From: a virus
Strand: one strand, 5' to 3'
Virus record (IMG/VR): IMGVR_UViG_3300042480_000340
Location: 1-32,706 of that record
DNA: 32,706 nt
The notes under the pieces are model-generated. The model worked only from the letters and a program-made list of their open reading frames with translations. It was not told the DNA's origin and made no database searches. Made by a program: the position numbers and the translations under genes. This document shows, piece after piece, positions 6,911 through 15,078 of the stretch (its first letter is position 1; each line of letters begins with the position of its first letter).

Positions 6911-7660
6911 TTACACGGATATGTTAAATTTTGCATTGATATGCGGTAGAACTATTTGTTCTGCGAACCCTTTAAACTGTTCTCTACTTGGATGAGTAGC
7001 CCTGTATCGAACTTCTAGATTACTATGATTTCTTAAATGCTCGGGCAAACATGCGAATCCAGAATTCAAACACCAGTCCCAACATGTTTTGACTGGTAAG
7101 AAATTACTCCAGTCTATCATATCGTAAAGATGTTTAACGTTTGGATGCTTCATCATAGATTCTTCAGGTAAACCTGCTTCATTAAATATAGACATGAAGT
7201 ATTTTACGTTGACAGATTTAAGATACCACTGAGTCCTCACTATATGTTCTAATGCATATATGCAGGAACCTACAGGGTCATAGTAGTTTTTGATATAAGA
7301 GATTGTATAGTTATCTTCTTCCCAGGGACGCAGGGAAACCCAACAACCTTCATCGTTGTCTATGAAACGAAATGTGAATCTAGACTTAAATCTATCTGTA
7401 TCACTGTGATAATTTTCTAGCCTATGAATGCTAGACCACATCACGCCTACTAATAGTTCTTGGGGATTAGATGATTTCAGAGCAGTCTCTACACCGTGAA
7501 TGACGGATCGACTGATGTACCCATTACCTGCACCGTTAACGGCATAATTATATAAGGGTAGGTTTAAAGATTCGGCTACATAGTTTGGCCAAGCGATTCT
7601 GCCTTCAGTAGGAATACCCTCAGTAAAACTACAACCACTTACTATTAACTTTTCTAACAT
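6911..7660 (-). CDS. SGNH-hydrolase-like protein (copy 1)
   Basis: Has the SGNH/GDSL layout: a first strand ending in SGCSFTEG with the candidate nucleophile S11, an NGAGNGYISRS segment that may give the Gly and Asn, and a C-terminal HPSREQF with the candidate catalytic His. Such enzymes are esterases or acetyl-ester hydrolases acting on lipids or glycans. It is a clear paralogue of the next gene upstream (7729-8472) and resembles three more in this window. AAGGA lies before the ATG behind a perfect late octamer at 7720. The true substrate is unknown, and a non-catalytic binding role is possible. Confidence 0.65.
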   Translation of the reverse strand: MLEKLIVSGCSFTEGIPTEGRIAWPNYVAESLNLPLYNYAVNGAGNGYISRSVIHGVETALKSSNPQELLVGVMWSSIHRLENYHSDTDRFKSRFTFRFIDNDEGCWVSLRPWEEDNYTISYIKNYYDPVGSCIYALEHIVRTQWYLKSVNVKYFMSIFNEAGLPEESMMKHPNVKHLYDMIDWSNFLPVKTCWDWCLNSGFACLPEHLRNHSNLEVRYRATHPSREQFKGFAEQIVLPHINAKFNISV

Positions 7661-7719
7661 CGTCCTTCCTTACGCGGATAAAATTTGTAAATCAACTCGC
7701 TACCGTTGTGTAGCATATG

Positions 7720-7727
7720 TATTTATA
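7720..7727 (-). promoter_or_regulatory. T4-type late promoter TATAAATA
   Basis: A perfect TATAAATA octamer on the minus strand, one base after the stop of the upstream gene. A start near 7714 would give a 54-nt leader with the AAGGAAGGA ribosome site of the SGNH copy 1 gene. There is no other use for this 68-nt gap. Confidence 0.7.
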
Positions 7728-7728
7728 T

Positions 7729-8472
7729 CTAACTGATATAACCCTTACTTTTTAAATGGGGCAATATCACCTTATCTACAAACATCTTACTAATAGCAGG
7801 CGTAGGATGCTGTGTTTCATCGAACTTCATACCTTCTCTTTTACCCCAATCATACATGTTCTTTATGGGTAGAACGTTACTATAATCTATCTGATCGCGC
7901 AGATATTTTACGTCTGTATGATTATTATATTTCAAATAATCATCACCGTCTAAACTGTCGTAGTTATATGTAGTGAAAAAATATTTGATATTGTGCATTT
8001 TTAAGAACCATTGAATGCGCAAAATATTTTCTATAGTGTTTATGTACAGACCTATATCATCATAATAATGTTTATAATAAATCTGACTTAATTCATCACT
8101 CCAGCCCGGATGCATCAGATAATTATTCTGTTCAGCACCTACGCTACACGGTTGGCTGTAATACCAGTTGGTTGATTTGTGCGGATCCCACTGATAATAA
8201 TCTACAGGTTCATGCGTCAGATATACAGACTTTCTAGATACTCCCGACCACATCACTCCCACTAGTAGATTTTCAGGTTTGTACTTTTGCACAGTCAAGC
8301 ATTGATTGACTCTGAAGATCACACGTTTAGAAATAATGTCGTTACCTGTGCTACCTGCACCGTCAAAAAAAGCCTGCATGTCTAATGCATCACGCAAGAA
8401 TACAGGCCAGTTATCGCCGGGTACTTGTGTGAAACTGCAACCTGCTGATATCAATATTCTAGGATTTGCCAT
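7729..8472 (-). CDS. SGNH-hydrolase-like protein (copy 2)
   Basis: Paralogue of copy 1, with [12 protein letters not shown] (S13 as candidate nucleophile), an [13 protein letters not shown] segment, LLVGVMWSG in the middle exactly as in copy 1 (LLVGVMWSS), and a C-terminal HPTPAISKM with the candidate His. The gene starts inside the last codons of guaC (14-nt overlap) with no clear ribosome site of its own, so translational coupling is likely. Function in glycan or lipid ester chemistry is inferred only from the fold-like motifs. Confidence 0.65.
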   Translation of the reverse strand: MANPRILISAGCSFTQVPGDNWPVFLRDALDMQAFFDGAGSTGNDIISKRVIFRVNQCLTVQKYKPENLLVGVMWSGVSRKSVYLTHEPVDYYQWDPHKSTNWYYSQPCSVGAEQNNYLMHPGWSDELSQIYYKHYYDDIGLYINTIENILRIQWFLKMHNIKYFFTTYNYDSLDGDDYLKYNNHTDVKYLRDQIDYSNVLPIKNMYDWGKREGMKFDETQHPTPAISKMFVDKVILPHLKSKGYIS

Positions 8473-9487
8473 TTACAAAAACACCATTATACTGTTGCGT
8501 TACGCGGACAAAAGTCGTACACTTGCTAAGATTTTTTAATGTATGCGCACCTACATACGTACATGTGCTACGGATACCTCCCAGTAAATCTAGTACTGTG
8601 TTATTAACAGGACCACGATATGGGACTACGACCGTTCGCCCTTCGCTACTACGATAACTTGCTATACCGCCGTTGTGCTTGTTCATAGCAGTATCAGAAC
8701 TCATTCCATAGAATGTAATTTTTCCATCTTCTACGGTGCCGCCACCTTCGTCATGTCCGGCTAACATACCACCAAGCATGACGAAATCTGCCCCTGCGCC
8801 AAATGCTTTAGCCACATCGCCTGGGCAAGTACACCCGCCATCAGCAATGATATGTCCCCCAAGCCCATGCGCCGCATCGCTACACTCAATGATCGCACTA
8901 AGTTGCGGGTAGCCAACCCCAGTTTGTATCCTAGTTGTACATACCGATCCTGGCCCGATTCCGACTTTAACAATATCTGCTCCTCGTAGTATCAATTCTT
9001 GTGTCATATCTGCGGTAACAACGTTACCTGCAATGATTGTACAATGCGGAAATGCTTCGCGCACTTCTTCTACATAATCACCGAAATGATCGCTGTATCC
9101 ATTGGCAACATCTATGCAGATAAAATGAATCTCAGGATAACTATTGATGATACGGCTTAGTCTTTGAAAGTCTTTCTCATTAGTACCTGTGCTTACTGCT
9201 AGATGATTACCACCGATCTTGCCGATCGTATCAGAAAACTGATCTTCAGTATATGACTTAACAAGGCATGTGAACATACGATGTTCATATAATGCTTCAG
9301 CCATTCCTAGAGTACCTACACCATCCATGTTAGCGGCCATGACTGGAACACCTGTCCATTCAAAACCGCTATGCTTGAACTTGTAAGTACGATTCAAATC
9401 GACTTCTTTACGACTAGATAGTGTGCTACGCTTGGGGCGTATCAATACATCCTTGAAGTCTAACTTGATATCTTCTTCGATACGCAT
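8459..9487 (-). CDS. guaC: GMP reductase
   Basis: Reduces GMP to IMP and ammonia with NADPH. The sequence matches E. coli GuaC over nearly its whole length: [20 protein letters not shown] at the start, CIDVANGYS (124-132), AGNVVT (153-158), [13 protein letters not shown] with catalytic C183, [11 protein letters not shown] and LGGMLAGH. Length 342 against about 347 and the GuaC-type start separate it from the longer IMP dehydrogenases, which also carry CBS domains. AAAGG lies 8 nt before the ATG. A phage copy would draw guanine nucleotides back to IMP, possibly balancing pools after host DNA breakdown or guanine release by the DpdA-like enzyme. Confidence 0.95.
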   Translation of the reverse strand: MRIEEDIKLDFKDVLIRPKRSTLSSRKEVDLNRTYKFKHSGFEWTGVPVMAANMDGVGTLGMAEALYEHRMFTCLVKSYTEDQFSDTIGKIGGNHLAVSTGTNEKDFQRLSRIINSYPEIHFICIDVANGYSDHFGDYVEEVREAFPHCTIIAGNVVTADMTQELILRGADIVKVGIGPGSVCTTRIQTGVGYPQLSAIIECSDAAHGLGGHIIADGGCTCPGDVAKAFGAGADFVMLGGMLAGHDEGGGTVEDGKITFYGMSSDTAMNKHNGGIASYRSSEGRTVVVPYRGPVNNTVLDLLGGIRSTCTYVGAHTLKNLSKCTTFVRVTQQYNGVFVNGKS

Positions 9488-9490
9488 TTA

Positions 9491-9679
9491 TTAAGCCTTT
9501 GCTTCCTTACGTGCGTTCTTAGTAGCAGTGATTTCGTTACGGCGTGCCTTTACAGCCTTAGCAAGTTCACCAAGGGCCTTACGTGCGCGGGTACCGGCAG
9601 CGTTATTGCCCTTCTCAAACTTCTCATGTTCAGCAAGATATGCTTCCAAATGTGTGTTAATATCGTTATGTGCGCTCAT
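9491..9679 (-). CDS. H1-like basic protein, 62 aa
   Basis: A Lys/Arg/Ala-rich helical protein. Residues 22-58 (GKGNNAAGTRARKALGEL and onward to NARKEAKA) resemble the histone H1/Hc1-like proteins I recall from cyanophage-like genomes. It probably binds DNA or RNA non-specifically; where it acts is not known. TAGGAG lies before the ATG. It is sandwiched between guaC and a glycosyltransferase with gaps of 3 and 12 nt, so it is in the same operon. Confidence 0.7.
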   Translation of the reverse strand: MSAHNDINTHLEAYLAEHEKFEKGNNAAGTRARKALGELAKAVKARRNEITATKNARKEAKA

Positions 9680-9691
9680 ATTTTTCTCCTA

Positions 9692-10861
9692 TTAATATTT
9701 GCTTTCTCTCGTATGATTACGATAATCCGTACTCATACGCAACCATTGCTCACCCTTACCTTCAAGGATGTCACAAATTCTATCTATCGTCTTGTCAGTC
9801 CAGTCACTTATTTTACCCATGTATTGACTTTCAACAAAAATAGCATTGTTTAGTTTGATCAATGCATCAGTCTTAGACCATGGCACATACATACGTGAAT
9901 GATCATTAGCGAATGTCTCGGGGAAACTGCGATATGCCGGATACACTACGTTGCATCCTAATGCATCTGCTTCGCTGACAGTATTACTCACCCAGTCTTG
10001 TAATGCACAGTTGAACAACACACGGCTGTCGTTCAATAAACTATAGTAATCATTCTTGTCGAGATCGCTATAAATTGTAAGTTTACCTTGTTCTTCAAGG
10101 CGTAGTGTACGTTCCATATACGAACTGTTATTGCTACGTAACTTTGCGCCACTCAATAATGCAAACTCTACATCTTTGTGAATCTTAGTATATTCTTCAA
10201 TGATGTCCATGTAGAAGTCAGGCTGTTTCTCTTGATCCCAACGTGCGGCAAACACAACACGCAACTTACGCTTGTCGAAAGGCTTGATCTCTTTGACACG
10301 ACCACGAACTTCTTCTTTACCAAATGCAAGACCACTGATATTATAGATCGGAGCCTTCCAGCCTGCGACCTTCATATGCATGACCATCTCTTCATTGCTA
10401 GCCAATACGCCATCAACGAACTCGTTGACCATTTCTTCATACTTGCGCATGAAGCCTTGCATATCCCATACGTGCAAGAAGTCATCAGGGTCGATAGTCT
10501 GTGCTAGACAACGAACGTAGACCTTAGGGCGATACTCTTTAGGTACTTGCTTGAGAATATAAGGGATGCTGTCAATACCACTAGTATACATGTCTTCAAA
10601 ATAGATGACATCTTCGCTTGTGACTTCACCGATTTTCATCAATCTGACAAGTTCAGCCATCTGTGTGAGGCTGTAATATGTTCGACCATGTGCATCAAGC
10701 ACTTGACCAGTAACGATGCTCTGATCGTTGCTCAATGTCTGACCATTGACTAATTGATAGTTGATATCTCTACGCTTGAATACACGTTCATTCCAGTCTT
10801 GCAACTGTAATGTATATCTTGCCTTGTAGGGTTCTAGACCCATGTAGTATAATTTACGCAT
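9692..10861 (-). CDS. GT-B glycosyltransferase
   Basis: The C-terminal half reads as a GT4-type donor domain: RVVFAARWDQEKQPDFY, FALLSGAK, a YYSLLNDSRVLFNCALQDW segment and VSEADALGCNVVYP with an acidic residue where the E-x7-E motif usually lies. The N-terminal half is unlike common families and may bind the acceptor. GAGG lies 4 nt before ATG 10861; a GTG one codon earlier is possible. The gene overlaps the nucleotidyltransferase-cupin fusion upstream, which suggests one glycan pathway. The target could be host surface glycan, virion glycan or modified DNA. Confidence 0.75.
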   Translation of the reverse strand: MRKLYYMGLEPYKARYTLQLQDWNERVFKRRDINYQLVNGQTLSNDQSIVTGQVLDAHGRTYYSLTQMAELVRLMKIGEVTSEDVIYFEDMYTSGIDSIPYILKQVPKEYRPKVYVRCLAQTIDPDDFLHVWDMQGFMRKYEEMVNEFVDGVLASNEEMVMHMKVAGWKAPIYNISGLAFGKEEVRGRVKEIKPFDKRKLRVVFAARWDQEKQPDFYMDIIEEYTKIHKDVEFALLSGAKLRSNNSSYMERTLRLEEQGKLTIYSDLDKNDYYSLLNDSRVLFNCALQDWVSNTVSEADALGCNVVYPAYRSFPETFANDHSRMYVPWSKTDALIKLNNAIFVESQYMGKISDWTDKTIDRICDILEGKGEQWLRMSTDYRNHTRESKY

Positions 10862-11627
10862 CACGCCTCTCTATATCTGCTTCTATACATTCAACACCAT
10901 ATTGTACTTCAAGTATGTGACAAGGTTCATCATAATTATTCTGGCCTTGATGCCACACTTTTTGACCAATCACATATTCTTCATTGGGATGTTTAGTAAC
11001 TTTTATTATACTCTGATTATATTCAGTTACAATATCGCATTTACCCTTAAGTATATACCAATGTTCACTTCGGTTGAAATGACGTTGCATACTCAATTGT
11101 TTGCTTGGTTCGATCACTAATTCTTTTACTTTATAACCCGGTTTATCATCTAACACACGATAATAGCCCCATGGTCTGTGAACTTTCGGGTTCTTCCATT
11201 CTGCTAATATCCAACTACTGCTATTGATTTTTGTAGTACCACCTACCCCGAATATAAACTCAATATTATCATCATTGATATCCATCTCAGGAATATTTTC
11301 TTTTGTGCGGTCACCGCCATTAGCAAATATAATTCTACTGTGTGGGTATTGTTTACGAACTAATCTTAAAGCATCTTTTGCGCTATTGTCGCTGTCATCA
11401 AATGATATGACATCATGCACGCCTTTTAATTCGCTGATGATGATGCTACGGTCTTCAAACTGCATGAAAGGACGTCCTTTCTTGCGTTCTAACCAACTGT
11501 CAGAATTGACACCGACGATTAAGATGTCTCCTAATGCGCCGGCGTTTCTGAACAACTCAATATGCCCAGCGTGAAGGGGGTCGAAACCCCCTGTCACTAA
11601 GACAACCTTAGGCGTTCTTTCCTGCAT
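10854..11627 (-). CDS. Nucleotidyltransferase (heptose-type)-cupin fusion
   Basis: Two domains in 257 residues. The N-terminal domain has VTGGFDPLHAGH (11-22) and IVGVNSDSWLERKKGRP, as in the RfaE/HldE adenylyltransferase that activates heptose 1-phosphate. The C-terminal domain from about residue 150 (RPWGYYRVLDD, SMQRHFNRSEHWYILKG, WHQGQN) is a type II mannose-6-phosphate isomerase/ManC-like cupin. The pair suggests conversion and activation of a sugar phosphate for the glycosyltransferase next door. I chose ATG 11627; the frame back to 11723 is a shadow of the upstream gene. Overlap with that gene is 20 nt. Confidence 0.8.
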   Translation of the reverse strand: MQERTPKVVLVTGGFDPLHAGHIELFRNAGALGDILIVGVNSDSWLERKKGRPFMQFEDRSIIISELKGVHDVISFDDSDNSAKDALRLVRKQYPHSRIIFANGGDRTKENIPEMDINDDNIEFIFGVGGTTKINSSSWILAEWKNPKVHRPWGYYRVLDDKPGYKVKELVIEPSKQLSMQRHFNRSEHWYILKGKCDIVTEYNQSIIKVTKHPNEEYVIGQKVWHQGQNNYDEPCHILEVQYGVECIEADIERRDA

Positions 11628-11811
11628 CAAACGCCCACATGTCTTTTGCGTCTTTCCCGGCAACGAATTTACTAAACTGACGATAAGCAAAACTCCTATT
11701 GTCATAGAGAGTCGCCTCGTCATACTTGTAGCCGAAGTCCTTACAGAAATTTAGATAATTTTCCAAATCATCAAAAATCTGCCTTACTCGGTTCTTGTCG
11801 TTCTTTGCCAT
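11608..11811 (-). CDS. Hypothetical protein, 67 aa
   Basis: A charged, helical protein starting MAKNDKNRVRQIFDDLENY. I chose ATG 11811 because AGGAG lies 10 nt upstream; the ten extra residues of the longer frame hold that ribosome site. A candidate sigma70-like promoter and inverted repeat lie just upstream. No domain recognised. It is the first gene of the glycan operon running to 9692. Confidence 0.65.
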   Translation of the reverse strand: MAKNDKNRVRQIFDDLENYLNFCKDFGYKYDEATLYDNRSFAYRQFSKFVAGKDAKDMWAFDAGKNA

Positions 11812-11847
11812 GTTTATTGCACTCCTAGTTAATTTAAACACAAGTTA

Positions 11848-11876
11848 ATGATAACAGAAAGATATTCAAAAATCAA
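11848..11876 (-). promoter_or_regulatory. Candidate sigma70-like promoter (TTGATT-17-TATCAT)
   Basis: On the minus strand TTGATT (11871-11876) and TATCAT (11848-11853) are 17 nt apart, upstream of the 67-aa gene and the nucleotidyltransferase-cupin/glycosyltransferase genes. The match is moderate (4/6 and 5/6). It overlaps the inverted repeat at 11857-11885. Confidence 0.4.
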
Positions 11877-11885
11877 ATATCTTTC
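11857..11885 (-). repeat. Inverted repeat, 10-bp perfect arms
   Basis: Arms GAAAGATATT (11876-11885 read on the minus strand) and AATATCTTTC (11857-11866) flank a 9-nt loop that holds the TGA stop of the upstream SGNH gene. It could be a weak AT-rich terminator (no T-tract follows) or an operator over the candidate promoter here. Confidence 0.6.
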
Positions 11886-12883
11886 CACCCAGCCTGACGA
11901 ATCAAATGAAGCGCCCAGACGTGATGGCCAGTTTTGGTAGGATGATTGCTATGATAGACTAATCCCTTAGCAACCTTACCAGCAATATAATCGAACATGA
12001 AATTTACCTTGTTTATCTGATCTTCCATCCAATTCATTGGTAACAATAGTTTAGGACCAACAGATTTCGAATAGGCGTCAGTTTCGATAGCGTTCAAGAT
12101 ATACGGGGGTTCTACATCAACGTTGACTAATTTGCCCGTATAAACGATCCAGGTAGGATCGATTATCTTAAAATTATAATCTCGTTTAGGTGTAGCAATC
12201 TTGGTGAAATTTCTCCACATGATACCTTCTATAGGACATGCTTTGAAATTAGCAAGCATATTATGGAAACTCTCAAAGAACAGTTCATCATATGATGCTA
12301 ACCAATCCAAGATGTGTATCTCGCGCTCTTTGGGAATGTCGTACCATTTGCTGATAGCAGTGTGCGAACGGAATAACTTAGTCCATGGTAGGACTAATTC
12401 TCGACCAGGCTCTGTCATCTGCATTGCTACATAGACTTTCTTGTATCCTAATGTTGCAACGTGCTTCAATATTCTTTCGAGGTCTAGATGCATGTATAGA
12501 TTGCAATTGCCGGGAATAGCAAACTGATACAAGTCCCAACCCATGACTTCTGCAATTCTAGGACCAAAGCATCCTTGCAATTGATTACGGAAGTTAAATT
12601 TGCCGATGCCGGTGCCTATACCATCTAGCGCCTCGCCATATGTCCAACTCTCTCCCACATTGACAAACAATGTATCACTGCCCCTTATCACATGAAACTC
12701 TGTATTTTCTGCAGGAATTTGAATGTGCATGGGCTTCATATTGTCGTCAGTGACCAATATCTTTTTTGCGTTATTTAAAAAAGAATTTTCACTCATGAAT
12801 AATGAGTTCATATCGTATTCGCGATATGTTGATTTTTCTATCAATTCAGGTTCTGGGTGCAGACCTGTCTTTGGATCCCACAT
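11873..12883 (-). CDS. SGNH-hydrolase-like protein, long form (copy 3)
   Basis: The core begins with LFVNVGESWTYGEAL (about 72-86), where GESWT sits where the other copies have GCSFT or GCSWT, and ends with NHPTKTGHHVWALHL, the block V His motif of SGNH enzymes. An N-terminal extension of about 70 residues is not seen in the other copies. At 336 residues it is the longest of five such proteins in the window. No clear ribosome site precedes ATG 12883, which lies one base past the previous stop. An esterase or sugar acyl-ester hydrolase role is inferred from motifs alone. Confidence 0.6.
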   Translation of the reverse strand: MWDPKTGLHPEPELIEKSTYREYDMNSLFMSENSFLNNAKKILVTDDNMKPMHIQIPAENTEFHVIRGSDTLFVNVGESWTYGEALDGIGTGIGKFNFRNQLQGCFGPRIAEVMGWDLYQFAIPGNCNLYMHLDLERILKHVATLGYKKVYVAMQMTEPGRELVLPWTKLFRSHTAISKWYDIPKEREIHILDWLASYDELFFESFHNMLANFKACPIEGIMWRNFTKIATPKRDYNFKIIDPTWIVYTGKLVNVDVEPPYILNAIETDAYSKSVGPKLLLPMNWMEDQINKVNFMFDYIAGKVAKGLVYHSNHPTKTGHHVWALHLIRQAGWKDI

Positions 12884-12884
12884 A

Positions 12885-13361
12885 TTAAATAACCACTCTC
12901 ATATTAGGTTTTGTTGTATTGTACGTGATCGTAGCGCCATTCTCGCCGTCTTCGCTTACTGTGATCTCAATCTTGCGATCTGGATATCTAGTGGCGATTT
13001 GTTCGTAAAGGTCATCACTGATCATCTCACAACTCTTGTAGTCTAATGACAATACACCTTGTGCGCTAGAATACAACCCTTCAAGCCACCTTTTGAATTG
13101 AATGAATTCCACATCTCTGTCGTTATGGAAAACTTCAATGGCAACAGTAAAATGAAAAATATGCCTATGCGGGTAACCCAAAAACGATACATCATATTCA
13201 TCTCCAGTCTTAAGTTTAGGATCTTCTAATGCGGCAGGATACTTATGAATACCTTCTTTACGGAAGGTAACCCAGATCATTCTAGAAGCCTGATCTTTAA
13301 TTCTACGTCTAGTTTCTGCCTTGGCCAAATTGACCTGATAAATCACTGGATCCTCGCTCAT
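12885..13361 (-). CDS. Probable T-fold protein, divergent QueD/6-PTPS-like
   Basis: Residues YPHRHIFHFTVAIEV align with the HGHSY-x-VEV zinc strand of QueD/6-pyruvoyltetrahydropterin synthase, DVEFIQFKRWLE with the DF-xx-LK helix, and CEMISDDLYEQI plus IEITVSEDGENGATITY with the PTAEN helix and the closing V-x-V-x-ET strand with its conserved Glu. This would make it a second pterin-binding T-fold protein here, but it lacks a clear catalytic Cys in the usual place, so the reaction may differ. AGGAG lies 7 nt before the ATG. It follows the DpdA-like gene and a 58-aa gene in one operon. Confidence 0.55.
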   Translation of the reverse strand: MSEDPVIYQVNLAKAETRRRIKDQASRMIWVTFRKEGIHKYPAALEDPKLKTGDEYDVSFLGYPHRHIFHFTVAIEVFHNDRDVEFIQFKRWLEGLYSSAQGVLSLDYKSCEMISDDLYEQIATRYPDRKIEITVSEDGENGATITYNTTKPNMRVVI

Positions 13362-13534
13362 CTATCATCTCCTAAATCTATAGTTTCATGTTTTTCTTCC
13401 CACTCTTGACGGCGCAATCTACGCAACTGATTGACTATATCTGCCATCTTTTGCAGGTCCTTATTATCGGTACCGCTCTCTAATTGTTTTAATTGATTCT
13501 CTAACAATCTAATTTGATATGCGTATGACGACAT
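13358..13534 (-). CDS. Small helical hypothetical protein, 58 aa
   Basis: Found by hand. It starts MSSYAYQIRLLENQLKQLES, is rich in Leu, Gln, Arg and Glu, and is probably a short coiled coil. GGAG lies 8 nt before the ATG. Its stop overlaps the next ATG as ATGA, and it starts 2 nt after the DpdA-like stop. It may help assemble a complex with its neighbours, but no function is recognised. Confidence 0.65.
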   Translation of the reverse strand: MSSYAYQIRLLENQLKQLESGTDNKDLQKMADIVNQLRRLRRQEWEEKHETIDLGDDR

Positions 13535-13536
13535 AT

Positions 13537-15075
13537 TTAATTCTCCGTATTTTTAGACATCAGATCATCTGTGTCTTCAATTTCCTCTATATAATCTTCA
13601 GTACTTTCTTCTACTGAAAACAGTTCATCAAACTTAGTCAAAGCATTGACTGTCTTTTTGCCACTGAATCCTTGACTGCCTGATTTCATTTGCATCCAGA
13701 ATCTATCATACTTATCAATTAAGTTGAGACTTCGCTCCCTATCCTTCAATGAGAATATCCCTTCAACGATATCACTGAATCTGATCTTCTCAAAAATCTC
13801 GTTCATGACCATTGCAGGAACGATACCCTGATCATATGATTTGTTACCGTCTTGTACCGCAGTGATATGCTGATAGACATTATGGGCTTGCAACAATGTA
13901 TAACTCAATGTATCCCAACTTGTCTTAGTCTCTTTACCATGCGCACCCAAGAATCCAACACCTCTATAGCACAAGTCACGAACTAGCATTCTATCAGTGA
14001 TAGGGCTGTCAGTGAATGTTTTATGGATACCGTCAGCCAATACAGCAATACTGAATTTCCGATTATCGTTTGCATAATCTTTGTTTTCAGCCGTTTTTTC
14101 CATGCTGTATGACCACTTAGTATCATGTTCGATGTTGTTCTGAAAGTATGCTAATCCCTTAGCCGCACTATAGAACGGGCTTGCGCAATCGAATGTGATC
14201 TGGAAGTTTGGATTGTGATGCTTTCGAATCGCTCGTTGAATATCACTGAACAATACTGCATATTCTAAGATGCTAGTACCCAAGCAGTGTACAAGATCGT
14301 GCTTGCCTGGCTCAAGTAATCCATCATGAATCATGATCACAAGACGGCGTAGCATCAAATGAATATCAATCTTATTCTGACCACCGAATGCCCAACCATT
14401 GAAATGATTGTCTGGATAGATGTTAGGGTCACAATACTTCTTCATCTCTTCATACCATTTATCACTCTGTGTATGATTGAGACCCTGCAATACGTTTAAG
14501 AATTTGCAATTACCATTACGGTTATTGATGAAGTATTCGTTATTAATATGTGTAGCCTTCACCGCATCTTCGATTGTGCGAATGCCGTGTTTGTCAAATA
14601 GATGTTGATTGCGAATAGTCTGTGACGGAACGTCAAGACACATGCCATAATCCATGTATGTATCCATCCAGTTCAATACTAACTTGCGTTGCTTCATAGC
14701 CTTAGGACAGTTAGGGTCTTTCCAGTCAGCAGGCCATTGACCCTTCATGATCTGAAAACCACCACTATCACCTAACATAAACGTACCTTGTTCACGCTTA
14801 CGAATGATGCTTTCAGCAGGGTCATCAACAGTAGTGTCGAGATTAGCGTGACCTGCTGAATATAACGCCCACTTATATGTGTATAGTCCTTGCTTGCTAT
14901 TCAAGAAATTCAAACATTCAACATCGCCGTTAAACCCTTGGGGAATTCTAGACAGATCAAAATATTGTTGACCTTCACGCTGTTTTCCCAAACCAGTGAT
15001 GAAGAAACTAGACATAGCGGGCAAAAATAAAGCCCAATCATTATTGTGTGAATTCGATAGATTTATTTGTTCCAT
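13537..15075 (-). CDS. DpdA-like DNA guanine transglycosylase (TGT family)
   Basis: DpdA enzymes swap guanine in DNA for a 7-deazaguanine base. TGT-family landmarks are in order: FMLGDSGGFQIM (D103, as the D102 loop of Zymomonas TGT), MCLDVPSQ (D148), NVLQGLN (Q197), GWAFGGQ (228-233), HCLG (263-266) and ITFDCASPFYSAAKG with D296 as candidate nucleophile. At 512 residues it is longer than tRNA-acting TGT (about 375), with an extended C-terminus. I did not see the usual C-x-C-xx-C zinc site. AGGG lies 9 nt before the ATG. FolE, QueD and QueE in the same window support a DNA substrate; a tRNA role is the alternative. Confidence 0.8.
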   Translation of the reverse strand: MEQINLSNSHNNDWALFLPAMSSFFITGLGKQREGQQYFDLSRIPQGFNGDVECLNFLNSKQGLYTYKWALYSAGHANLDTTVDDPAESIIRKREQGTFMLGDSGGFQIMKGQWPADWKDPNCPKAMKQRKLVLNWMDTYMDYGMCLDVPSQTIRNQHLFDKHGIRTIEDAVKATHINNEYFINNRNGNCKFLNVLQGLNHTQSDKWYEEMKKYCDPNIYPDNHFNGWAFGGQNKIDIHLMLRRLVIMIHDGLLEPGKHDLVHCLGTSILEYAVLFSDIQRAIRKHHNPNFQITFDCASPFYSAAKGLAYFQNNIEHDTKWSYSMEKTAENKDYANDNRKFSIAVLADGIHKTFTDSPITDRMLVRDLCYRGVGFLGAHGKETKTSWDTLSYTLLQAHNVYQHITAVQDGNKSYDQGIVPAMVMNEIFEKIRFSDIVEGIFSLKDRERSLNLIDKYDRFWMQMKSGSQGFSGKKTVNALTKFDELFSVEESTEDYIEEIEDTDDLMSKNTEN

Positions 15076-15078
15076 ATA

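Noticed and set aside
8761-8973. Minus-strand frame of 70 aa inside guaC
   Set aside because: GuaC motifs, including the catalytic Cys, run through this stretch in another frame.
8459-9487. IMP dehydrogenase instead of GMP reductase
   Set aside because: No CBS domains, length near 345 and the GuaC-type N-terminus favour GMP reductase.
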